A stretch of DNA of 16,115 nt, from NCBI GenBank assembly GCA_003990745.1, contig RBNI01003322.1, positions 1-16,115 of the forward strand. The letters run 5' to 3'. The stretch comes from Jimgerdemannia flammicorona (taxonomy: Eukaryota > Mucoromycota > Endogonomycetes > Endogonales > Endogonaceae). The position numbers and the translations under genes are program-made. Shown here piece after piece: positions 1 through 7,319 of the stretch (its first letter is position 1; each line of letters begins with the position of its first letter). The notes beneath the pieces were generated by a model, which saw nothing but the letters and a program-made list of their open reading frames with translations, ran no database searches and was not told the origin of the DNA.

Positions 1-788
1 GATGTTATCATCTACAGCAGAACAGCTGAAGAATATCTGCAGCATATTGAGTAGATGATTGAGAAGCTGAGACAGCATGGTCTTTATATCAAATCCAAGA
101 AGTACAAGTTTACAGAAATTGAGATCATCTATCTTGGCCATGTCATCAATTGAGATAGAACACATATAGATCCTCTCAAGATTCAAGCAGTAACAGCATA
201 TCTAAGACCAACTACAGTTACTGAAGCTCAAGCCTTCATGGAACTTGCCTCCTACTACTGCATATTTATTAGAGGATTCTCCAATATTGCAGGTCCAATC
301 TATAAACTCAACAAGAAGGACATCAAGTTCCAGTGGACTGGTAGGCAACAAAAAGCATTTGATGAACTCAAGATCAGGTTGACCCAGGCACCTATCCTCA
401 GGAGACCCAATTGGATACAAGAATTCATCCTGTAGACAGATGCAAGTGCAAAGGACTCAGAGCAGTCCTAGCTCAAAAGAAAGACAAAGTAGAGTATATC
501 ATTGCATATCTTAGCAGAGGAACCAGAGAAGCTGAAAAAGAATATAAATCCTATAAGTTGGAATGTCTTGTGGTCATCTGGGCTGTAGAAAAGTTCCACT
601 ACTATCTTGCCAGAAGACACTTCACCATCCAGACAAACTATTCAGCTCTCACCTGGCTACTGACCACCAGACAACCCAAAGGAATTTAAGCCAGATGGAT
701 CATAAAGTTGCAAGCCTATGATGTAACCATCATGTACTGCTCAGAAAGAACCAATGCCAATGTAGATACCCTCTCATGGACACCCTGA
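1..788 (+). pseudogene. Gypsy pol fragment: end of reverse transcriptase plus RNase H
   Basis: Frame 1 starts with DVIIYSRTAEEYLQHIE, the segment just after the first Asp of the gypsy YxDD box, followed by YLGHVIN, the family's FLGHVIS motif. RNase H begins at TDAS (Asp codon 439-441). A one-base loss near 448-456 moves the reading into frame 3, which runs through GLRAVLAQKKDKVEYIIAYLS, the conserved Glu in YKLECLVVIWAVEKF, and ends at TGA 786-788 after NVDTLSW. In-frame stops occur at 52-54 (TAG), 151-153 (TGA), 433-435 (TAG) and 687-689 (TAA); the last two fall where related elements have Gln. The usual TDHxALTWL reads TNYSALTWL, so Asp is Asn (636-638) and His is Tyr. The final R of the family's DTLSR is W. 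These changes fit C-to-T decay on one strand or the other. Confidence 0.9.
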
Positions 789-789
789 A

Positions 790-1985
790 GGACTCCCAAC
801 CAATAAATCAATAATGAATAAGGAGCTCTACTATAGAATCATCACATATCTGAGACAGCAAAAGATGCCCTAACATCTGGAAGAATAGATACAAACAATT
901 ATCAACAGAACATGGAAACAATTTGAAACTGATAGAGAAACACTGAAGAAAGGAGAACTACTAGTCATATCAGAATACAAGAAGGAGCAAGCAATGAAAT
1001 CAGTACATGAACTCAGTCATCTAGAAGGAACTAATATATATGATAAAGCAAAAAGAACAATATGGTGGCTAAGAATGGAGGAAGATATCCAACAATTTGT
1101 CAAGACCTTTGACAAATGCCAGAAACAGAAACAAGACCAATGAAATCAGACCCCAGGATCATTACACAAAGAACCAGTACCCTTTGCCTACATAGCAATA
1201 GATATAATTGGTCCACTACCCTTGACCTTGATGAGCAATTGATAAATCATCATCATAGTAGATCTCTTCACAAAATAGATAGAGGCAGGACCCCTTAAGG
1301 AAGCCAATGTATAGTTAATTGCTGGTTTCCTCTACAAAGAAATCATCTGCCAATTTAAGACCCCAATGCAAGTAACTACAGACAGAGAAACAGAATTTGT
1401 GATCCAGTTCTTTGAGATTCTCTACAAGAAGTACAAGATCCAATATATCTGGACTACAGCCTATCACCCTCAAGGAAACAGACAAGCAGAAAGGACAAAC
1501 AAAACTCTTAAGAATATTATTGCCAAGATCTGCAATAACTATAAAAACTGGGATCACTATCTGCCAATAGCATTATCGACTCTCCAGGATATCTGATCAC
1601 AAAGCACCCACTTTACCCTCTGAGAAATGCTGTTTGGAGAAGAAAGTTCTCAAGGAACTCTATTGTTTAATAGAGATGCTGTATGGAAATATGTAGACAT
1701 AGAGATACAGAAACTACACCAAATCAGGAAGAAGGCTGAGGATTACATAAACAAGGTGCAGACACTACAGCGAAATAATATAGAAAAGATTCACAAGCCC
1801 CTGGAGATTATCAAGATAGGAGACAAAGTCTTGGTGTATTGGAACATGGTAGAAGCTTCATAGTTACAAAAACTGAAGCCTAAGTGGGAAGGACCTTAAA
1901 AGGAACTATCTACCTTTTAGCTATGAAAACTCTCAGGCACAATCATCTCCACTACCATTCACTGAAACTGACTCAAGAAGTATCA
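790..1985 (+). pseudogene. Gypsy integrase with intact DDE triad, broken by stops
   Basis: The integrase catalyses cDNA insertion. Frame 1 is continuous here apart from stops. The N-terminal zinc domain shows HELSH (His codons 1006 and 1018), but the expected CxxC reads FDKC: the first Cys is Phe (1108-1110) and the second Cys is kept (1117-1119). The catalytic core keeps all three acidic residues: Asp in AIDIIGPLP (1201), Asp in TTDRETEF (1381) and Glu in RQAERTNKTL (1489), with exactly 35 residues between the last two. Further on, GDKVLVYWN and the PKWEGP motif mark the C-terminal SH3-like part. Stops interrupt at 1141 (TGA), the adjacent TGA and TAA at about 1240-1245, and several later sites. 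No chromodomain was recognised after PKWEGP. The C-terminal limit is uncertain. Confidence 0.88.
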
Positions 1986-2080
1986 TGACTAGTCCATGAA
2001 GTAATGCTGCTGCTCTTAAGATTACTAGTGCCACCCAGTGAGCTATAGAAAGATAGTAGTGTTCTACCAAGCCACCAACC

Positions 2081-2529
2081 ATGGAGGAATCCTTTGACAG
2101 TATCCAGAGTATAGTGCACACACACTTGTTATGAATTTCACATTTCAAGGCCTATCAGAACTGAACTGAGTTCCAGGAATACTTCAAGTTGGGACAGCTA
2201 CTGAATTCAAAACTGAAGATAGGAAAAGAATACTAGATCAGAGAATGTCAGCTCTCCTATACTCAGATTACAATCACTAAGAGAGTGCACAAGTTATTCA
2301 AGAATGATGAGCTGGCTCTAGCCTATTCTGAGAGATAACTATGGGAGACTTTGGATATGTCAAGAGACAATACAGGAAGAATGTAATGGTACAAATCACA
2401 CAGTACAAGGAGATACAAATTGTAGAAGTCTGGGAATTCAATTGAATAGGATACTCCAGAGACAAATCACCTATTCAGGAGGAAGATGTGATGGTGATCT
2501 GAATTAGTAATATGAAACTGGGGAATTAG
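2081..2529 (+). pseudogene. Unrecognised extra ORF downstream of gypsy integrase (about 150 codons)
   Basis: I do not recognise this protein. An ATG in good context (CCAACCATGG) at 2081 opens frame 2 with MEESFDSIQSIVHTHLL. This continues through FQEYFKLGQLLNSKLKI and YTQITITKRVHKLFKNDE. Around 2335-2350 the coherent reading moves to frame 1 (RKNVMVQITQYKEIQIVEVW) and ends at TAG 2527-2529, just before the LTR. Interruptions are TGA, TAG or TAA at sites one C-to-T step from Arg or Gln codons. Copy B carries the same ORF on the minus strand (5534-5924), with conservative replacements such as TITKRVHKLFK against TIIKQIYKLIK. That pattern suggests past selection on a protein. It is rich in Lys, Gln and Glu; no zinc motif, signal peptide or membrane segment was seen. 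It might instead be a pol C-terminal extension. Confidence 0.6.
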
Positions 2530-2917
2530 ACATTTGATCACAGTAACTGAATCTGATTTCTAATATAGCTTAGTATTATAAATAGTAGTAATATTCTGCA
2601 AAGTGCAGAACTTTAACTTTTGCAAAGATTTAGAAGATGTTAGAATGTTTGCAATCAGCATAATCCTAGCAGATGTTAAAAGATTCAATACTTACAAAAT
2701 GACTCATAACTTAGCTACCTTATAGCTAGCAAACTTGTATAACTAACTCAGTATTTTAGAGTGAATAAACCTCAGATTGAAATAGTTCAAAACAAAGAGA
2801 AGGCAAAGGAACTAGTAAGCCTGTGGGCAGATACACTTCAAACTCACCCACTCCTGCAACCCTGAGGACTCTGCAAGAGTCAGAACAAGCCAAGTTTCAA
2901 GATATAGAAATCTGACA
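2530..2917 (+). repeat. 3' LTR of gypsy copy A (left edge approximate)
   Basis: This non-coding stretch follows the last gypsy ORF and is repeated in reverse orientation at 4667-5533. For example, AACTAGTAAGCCTGTGGGCAG here (2805 on) matches AACTAGTAAACTTATAGGCAG in the copy, differing only by C/T and G/A changes. Similarity ends at ATCTGACA (2917), matching ATCTACCACA in copy B, so both copies end in CA. The 5' edge cannot be fixed because both copies continue into internal sequence; a purine tract (ACTGGGGA) near 2516-2524 could be the polypurine primer. The segment 2826-2912 is less AT-rich than its copy-B counterpart and so looks less decayed. Confidence 0.65.
2577..2585 (+). promoter_or_regulatory. 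TATA-box-like site in the gypsy LTR
   Basis: TATAAATAG lies about 50 bases into the presumed LTR and is followed by a 6-bp stem (TTCTGC/GCAGAA) near 2593-2609. The position is suitable for the retrotransposon promoter, but AT-rich sequence gives such matches by chance. Confidence 0.3.
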
Positions 2918-2929
2918 TATTTCAAAGAT

Positions 2930-3947
2930 TATGTATCTGCTATTTTATAGTAAATAGATAGATGACATTATTATTATTATAATTAAAAACAAACTAATTG
3001 AGTTAAAGAAGTCATATATAAGGAATTCTAGATGATAGATATAAGTAACATATCTTTCCTTTTTGAGATATCTATTATATATAATAGGTATATATATCAT
3101 ATATCTCTTATAGTTAACTTATATCTATACTATTCTTGAACAATTCAATATAAGCAAATATAAGCAAATAAGTACCTTAATAGAAATATCAATAAAGTTA
3201 AGAAAGTCTGATACAATGCTAGAGAAAAAGCATACCAATGTTTCCTATTAATAAGTAGTTGATTCTCTTATATATCCTATACTAGAAATGAGTCCAATAC
3301 TTTATATATTATAAATAAGATAGTATAGAACTTATTATACTATAATAATTTACATTAGAGTACTATTAATAGGATTTTCAGATATATTAAAGAAATAGTA
3401 TACTATATGCTCACTCTGAGTAGATTAAGTGAGAGCTATAGTAATAACAATAATGATAAGAATAATACCATATAACTATCTGGTATGTGTGATACTAATT
3501 GGGTCAGAGACTTGGATAATTACTAATCTATAACTAGATACTTCTTTCAGTTAAATAATAAAGAAGTTATTTCATAGTAAACATATAAGTAGAATTCAGT
3601 AATAATATTATCTATATATATAAGTGAATTGCTAAGTATTATCTATAGAAACAAAGGAAGTTATTTAACTATACTAATTATTAAAGAAGCTAGGCTTTAA
3701 TCAGGAATAAAACCTTATACAATTCTATCAAGACAATCAGCCTACAACTACTATGGCAAAGAACCCTATATATTACTCTAGAATAAAGTATATTAATATA
3801 TAGTATTATTATATAAGAGAGTATATAAAGAACAAGATGCTATACTTGGAATATATTCTTACAGAGTATATGATTGCAGATTTCCTCACCAAAGCTCTTT
3901 CAGGACCTAAATTCCAGCAATATACCAAAAAAACAAGTCATATGTAA
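2930..3947 (+). pseudogene. Ty1/copia pol 3' end (copy 1): RT tail and RNase H
   Basis: This is a diverged relative of copia copy 2 (9580-10,340), alignable by eye. GATATCTATTATATATAATA is shared exactly. The RT YVDD box survives here as IDD (Asp codons 2961 and 2964), whereas copy 2 has VDN. The RNase H end is the clearest part: frame 3 from 3714 reads QDNQPTTTMAKNPIYYSRIK, where the family has AKNP.HHARTKHIDI. It then runs through LEYILTEYMIADFLTKALSG to TAA 3945-3947. The middle portion is shredded by stops and frame changes. The 5' end stops where gypsy LTR A ends, so gypsy A may have inserted in this copia RT, leaving its 5' half outside the window. GC content is very low. Confidence 0.85.
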
Positions 3948-3998
3948 ACTATATATCAGTAATAGAAAATAGTAGATAATTATAGAATATTTTTTAAT

Positions 3999-4016
3999 GA
4001 AAAGAAAGCAGAAAAA
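3999..4016 (+). promoter_or_regulatory. Candidate polypurine tract of copia copy 1
   Basis: A nearly all-purine run, GAAAAGAAAGCAGAAAAA, lies 51 bases after the copia pol stop and is followed at once by TGATAT, a possible LTR start. This is the expected place for the plus-strand primer. Confidence 0.45.
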
Positions 4017-4460
4017 TGATATAATATATCTCTCTCTTGAAGTATTATATTATACTATTCTATTCTTTCTTTCTTTTTTCTTCTTCTTCTTCTTTTATAT
4101 TTGAAATTTCTACTATTAGGATCTATCTATATCATTTATTTTTACTATAGTTTCTTATGTTTTAATTATAGATAAATAGTCTTCTTTTAGTATATATATA
4201 TAGTTATTTTATAATTAATACTTTGTTATATTGCATTTTTATATTATATTATATTTCTACTTACATATATTACATAATATCTCATTGAGAAAGAGTATTT
4301 AAATTCCTATTATTTTGGTATCTCAATAATGTTACTTATACATATATATATATCTTTATTATCTTTTAGTTACATCACTTCATATATAAATATACACTAT
4401 CTGGAATAATAAACAATAGTCTTCTCCTCTGTATCCCACTTTACTAAGTTATATTAATAC
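4017..4460 (+). repeat. Possible 3' LTR of copia copy 1 (right edge uncertain)
   Basis: It begins with TG directly after the purine tract. About 32 bases in, ATTATACTATTCTATT resembles ATTATACTATTTTATT, which occurs 33 bases into the copy-2 LTR at 5925. A TATA-like TATATAAATA (4383-4392) and an AATAATAAAC motif near 4402 would fit an LTR promoter and polyadenylation region. No matching CAACA end was found, the copy-2 LTR is only 135 bp long, and the AT-rich composition weakens every match. The assignment is tentative. Confidence 0.3.
4063..4096 (+). repeat. Polypyrimidine run with (TTC)n microsatellite
   Basis: Thirty-four consecutive pyrimidines, beginning as a TTTC repeat and ending in five TTC units. 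This is simple sequence; no function is inferred. Confidence 0.8.
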
Positions 4461-4666
4461 ATTTTATTTTTTAAAATTATATATTTATAATCCTTTGAAA
4501 AAAATAAAAATAATTTATGTATACTTTAGTCAAAGAGATATATAAATTTAATAATTAAGAAAAACTCTAATAGTATTAAAAAGATATCATTAATATTGGA
4601 GATTTTTATTATTTATTTTTAATTTTTTAATATAATATAGTAGAGACTGAATATATATAGCAGAAG
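4461..4666. other. AT-rich spacer without recognisable gene
   Basis: Almost pure A and T with A-runs and TATA-like words. I see no coding motif on either strand and no similarity to the other repeats in the window. It separates the copia copy 1 remnant from the LTR end of gypsy copy B. Confidence 0.6.
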
Positions 4667-4818
4667 TGTGGTAGATTTCTTTATCTTGAATACTTGATCT
4701 TCTTGGACTTCACACAGTTCTCAAATATAAAGATAGGTGAGTTTGAAGTATACCTGCCTATAAGTTTACTAGTTTTCTTTCTTTTTTACTTTGAAATATT
4801 TTGATCTGAGATTTATTT

Positions 4819-4828
4819 CTAGATTACT
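4819..4828. repeat. Left target-site duplication of the foldback element
   Basis: CTAGATTACT here is matched by CTAGATACT at 5269-5277. The uninterrupted gypsy LTR A reads CTAAAATACT at the same place (reverse complement near 2749-2758), so the host site occurs once there and twice here. Confidence 0.6.
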
Positions 4829-5268
4829 ACTCCCAAATGAATCAAATTAATTTAAATCAAAGTCATTCAAATCAAATCAAATTGGGGATTTTTCAATTCA
4901 AATCAAGTTCAATTTGAATTTAAATTCAAATTAAATTGAGGCTCTAATTTGAACACTATTTTTTGAAATATAAAAACTTGACAAATATATATCCAAATTC
5001 AATGGTATTTAGCTTATTAGATTCCCCTATATAAGGTAAATCCAACAGGCTAAAGATCATAATATTTGGATGTATGTTGATGGAGTTATTATATTTTCAA
5101 AAATAGTATTCAAATTAGATCTCTAATTGAATTAGAGTTTGAATTGGACCTTAAATCAAATTAGCCCTTAATTTTATTTGAATTGAATTGATTTGGACCT
5201 TTGATTCAATCAAATTGAATTGAATTTAGGTCAATTTTGATTCAACTTGATTCATTGAGAGTACTACT
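4829..5268. mobile_element. Palindromic foldback (MITE-like) element, about 440 bp
   Basis: The two halves are reverse complements of each other over nearly their whole length, with the centre near 5030. The outer ends pair as ACTCCCAAATGAATCAA with the complement of TTGATTCATTGAGAGT. The inner 94 bases of each arm (4943-5036 and 5026-5119, meeting at the centre) align without gaps at roughly three-quarters identity, for example TCTAATTTGAACACTATTTT against TCTAATTTGAATACTATTTT. Many mismatches are transitions. No coding potential was seen. It lies inside the LTR of gypsy copy B and is flanked by a 9-10 bp near-repeat. Long terminal inverted repeats with a 9-10 bp duplication resemble Mutator-type (MULE) non-autonomous elements; that family assignment is inference only. 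Confidence 0.75.
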
Positions 5269-5277
5269 CTAGATACT
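5269..5277. repeat. Right target-site duplication of the foldback element
   Basis: CTAGATACT is the partner of CTAGATTACT at 4819-4828. Gypsy LTR similarity resumes directly after it (TATAAGTTTACTAGCTATA). Confidence 0.6.
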
Positions 5278-5533
5278 AGAGATTTTTATATAAGTTTACT
5301 AGCTATATAGTATCTAAGTTGGGAATTCAATTTCTGTGAGTCATTTTATATAGTTGTGAGATCTACATATATATTAGTACCAATTATACATCTGTATAAT
5401 CTGTATAATTATGAGTTTTATATAGTTGTACTTTTTACACAATTATATAATTATACAACTATGAGATCAAGTGACTGCTAACTATAATACTATACTATAC
5501 TGAGAATCAGATTCAGATACTACAATCAAATAT

Positions 5534-5924
5534 CTATCCTCTGATTATACTTTCTAATTTAGATCAACTACTATAACTTTTATTTAAATTAGTAATTTTA
5601 TCTCTAAATTAGCTTATTCTAACTTCTAAGTTTTCACTAATTGTTTATTCTTAGATAGTATAATCTGCTGGAAATCTCTTAAAACTACTGCTCAGAAATG
5701 AGCTAGGGCTTACTTATCCTCCTTAATTAGTTTATAGATCTACTTAATAATAGTAATCTAGGTATAAGATATCTAATATTAGGCAATTTTCTCTTCTTTA
5801 ATTATATCCTTCTTTTTATTAATTATCTTAACTTAAAGAACTCTTAAAACTCAATATAGTTTTAATGAGTTATAAAATGTAAAATGTGTAATAAGTATAT
5901 CTGTAAAATAATATTAAAGGATTC
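5534..5924 (-). pseudogene. Extra ORF of gypsy copy B, 5' end removed by the copia insertion
   Basis: On the minus strand one frame stays coherent across about 5534-5832 apart from TAA, TAG and TGA codons that look like former CAA, CAG and CGA. It reads INKKKDIIKEEKIA, then ISYT-ITIIK-IYKLIKEDK (hyphens mark stops), then AVVLRDFQQIILSKNKQLVK. The middle aligns with YTQITITKRVHKLFKNDE of copy A. Nucleotide similarity continues to 5924, within two codons of the copy-A start, where the copia LTR begins. The ORF ends at TAG 5534-5536. Function is unknown; the segment is basic and could form coiled coil. The earliest part, 5833-5924, is too decayed to read as protein. Confidence 0.6.
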
Positions 5925-6059
5925 TGTTGAGATAATAACTCAATATGTCAATATATGATTATACTATTTTATTAATTTTATATCATTTATCTTTAATGTG
6001 TAAAATATGCAACCTATGCAACTTTAATAAAATATCACTATCTCTCTCTCTTTGCAACA
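5925..6059 (+). repeat. 5' LTR of copia copy 2 (135 bp)
   Basis: It starts with TGTTGAGATA and ends with TTTGCAACA, giving the perfect terminal inverted repeat TGTTG...CAACA that is usual for copia LTRs. The left edge coincides with the loss of similarity to gypsy copy A, and the right edge is two bases before the primer site. A length of 135 bp is short but within the known range for Ty1/copia. It contains TTTAATAAAATATC and a TCTCTCTCTC run near the 3' end. Confidence 0.82.
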
Positions 6060-6061
6060 AA

Positions 6062-6082
6062 GGTTATGAGTCCTGCTAGCAC
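6062..6082 (+). promoter_or_regulatory. Primer-binding site, copia type (internal part of tRNA-Met)
   Basis: GGTTATGAGTCC starts two bases after the LTR. It is complementary, with one C-to-T mismatch, to the anticodon arm of a CAT-anticodon tRNA (GGGCTCATAACC), rather than to a tRNA 3' end. Drosophila copia is known to prime from a cleaved initiator tRNA-Met half in the same way. The following TGCTAGCAC may be an altered continuation (AGCAC expected). Confidence 0.65.
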
Positions 6083-6132
6083 TAAGCAGCTATAGTATAT
6101 AAATACACCTCTTTAAATATACTATACTAGAA

Positions 6133-7186
6133 ATGTCTGATAACTAGTCTAGCAATATATTGTAAAAATAGATATATCAATTATAAGTATTTCTATAGAT
6201 ATATGTAACTACAGTAACCATAGGTATAGAAAATATAGTTCTAGTTATAAGTATAAATATAACCAAGAGGTTTATCCTAATCTTGGATAGAAGAGATTAT
6301 ACAATCTGGGTATTTTATATAATAAATCTCCTTGATGAATATGGCTTAGCAGAGTATATAAGACCATAAGTGCTAATTTAAGATTATGATTCTGCAAATG
6401 ACTGTTGAGTATTACAGAAAATTGTATTTATATTATCAAACTCCCAAATGAAGCTTATAATATATGCAATGATCACTCATAAGATATGGGAGGCTCTACA
6501 TAATCATCATGTAGAAATATCTGTATTAAATTAATTCTACCTGAAATCTCAGCAATTCAATCTATAAAAGAAGCCCAAGGAGACTCTGTAAATATGCCAG
6601 TTATATTGACAATTTGGTAAATCAGATGAATTCTCTAAGTATTTCAGCACACTATATAAGTAATGAAGATAAGGTCTTAGCTCATATAAGGAATCACTCT
6701 GAAATAAATTATATTATAGTGATGCCCATGGGGAAGAATGGCAAAATTACTGATTATACCCATATGATGATAAGTCTCATGAATGAAAAAATGTACCAAG
6801 GAAAGAGTGCTACCAAGGATGATGAAAATATATTCTATAGGTTCTATAAGATGTAGTGGTACCAAATGAGGTCAAAAGTATAGACAATAATAAGGCCAAT
6901 AAACTCAATCTCAAAATCAACATGATAACAACCAAGCTACTCAATCATCCAAGTATGATGACTACTGTGAGTACTGCAGCAAGTATAGATACAGGAAGTA
7001 TAATTGATATCACTGAGAAAATAACAAGAGTGGTGAAAATAATAAGTAACAATGTGGAGGCCAGCATTATTAATGTGAAGATAGTAGAAAGAACTATTGA
7101 GGCAAAGAAAAGTGAGACAATGCAAACACTACTAAAACTGATAAAAGTAGTAGTATATTCTTCATGTAAGCAATACATATAGATCA
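6133..7186 (+). pseudogene. Copia gag (capsid and nucleocapsid) pseudogene
   Basis: ATG 6133 opens frame 1 (MSDN, then stop) 74 bases after the LTR. This frame later reads ILDRRDYTIWVF and NLLDEYGLAEYIRP, the copia gag N-terminal signature (WxxW/YxxW type). Frame 2 from 6614 carries MVNQMNSLSISAHYISNED to TAG 6854, the UBN2-like part. Frame 3 then contains the nucleocapsid zinc knuckle: YCEYCSKYRYRKYN followed by TGA, exactly C-x2-C-x4-H-x4-C spacing with His changed to Tyr and the last Cys replaced by a stop. Gln/Asn-rich sequence surrounds it, its Gln codons now partly TAA. At least two frame changes and many stops make it non-functional. Confidence 0.85.
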
Positions 7187-7319
7187 TAGTTCTACCATCA
7201 AATCCACCAACCTGTCATCTATATCTATAAATTCTGATCAATAGCAAAATACATTTTACTTAACAAAAAGTAACAATAATATCAGTTATACATTTAGTAG
7301 CAAATACACTATAAATATA

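Larger units (their letters stand above)
1..2917 (+). mobile_element. Ty3/gypsy LTR retrotransposon copy A, 5' part outside the window
   Basis: The domain order RT, RNase H, integrase identifies Ty3/gypsy (copia has integrase before RT). The window opens at the second Asp of the RT catalytic box, so gag, protease and most of RT lie upstream. Pol is followed by an extra ORF and a 3' LTR whose end is placed near 2917, where similarity to inverted copy B (4667-5924) stops. The plus strand is A-rich, as usual for LTR elements. The copy is dead: stops and frame changes occur throughout, mostly where CAG, CAA or CGA would be expected. The right edge is inferred from the A/B comparison and from the copia sequence that starts immediately afterwards. 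Confidence 0.88.
4667..5533 (-). repeat. LTR of gypsy copy B, in two pieces around the foldback insertion
   Basis: The piece at 4667-4818 corresponds to about 2764-2917 of LTR A, and the piece from 5269 to about 5533 to about 2530-2763. Shared blocks on the plus strand include TTCAAACTCACC (reverse complement near 4737-4748), AAGTTTACTAGCTATA against AAGTTTGCTAGCTATA, and GAGTCATTTT. The outer end reads TGTGGTAGATTTC on the plus strand, so the LTR ends in CA on its own strand. The inner limit is as uncertain as in copy A. Confidence 0.7.
4667..5924 (-). mobile_element. Gypsy copy B, inverted 3' end (LTR plus extra ORF), split by a foldback element
   Basis: Read on the minus strand, this matches 2087-2917 of gypsy copy A in the same order: extra ORF, then LTR. 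Examples are GAATCCTTT at the 5924 edge and at 2087; AACTATATTGAGTTTTAAGA against AACTGAACTGAGTTCCAGGA; and ATCAGATTCAG in both LTRs. Many differences are C/T or G/A, with copy B the more AT-rich. It is interrupted by the palindromic element at 4829-5268 and cut at 5924 by the copia copy 2 LTR. Copies A and B lie tail to tail with the copia copy 1 remnant between them. Confidence 0.8.

Noticed and set aside
1116..1298. Plus-strand ORF of 60 codons with a His-rich end
   Set aside because: It is out of frame with the integrase, whose catalytic Asp (1201) lies within the same segment in frame 1.
4759..5302. A 14-bp direct repeat TATAAGTTTACTAG at 4759 and 5289, first taken as the target duplication of the palindrome
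   Set aside because: Both copies lie at different places within the gypsy LTR B alignment, outside the foldback. The near-repeat CTAGATTACT/CTAGATACT directly at the element edges, with the single site in LTR A, fits better.
6677..7187. Minus-strand ORFs of 62 to 80 codons over copia gag, some hydrophobic
   Set aside because: They are antisense to a well-supported gag and nucleocapsid reading. Their Ile/Leu/Val content follows from AT-rich composition, so a membrane protein is not supported.
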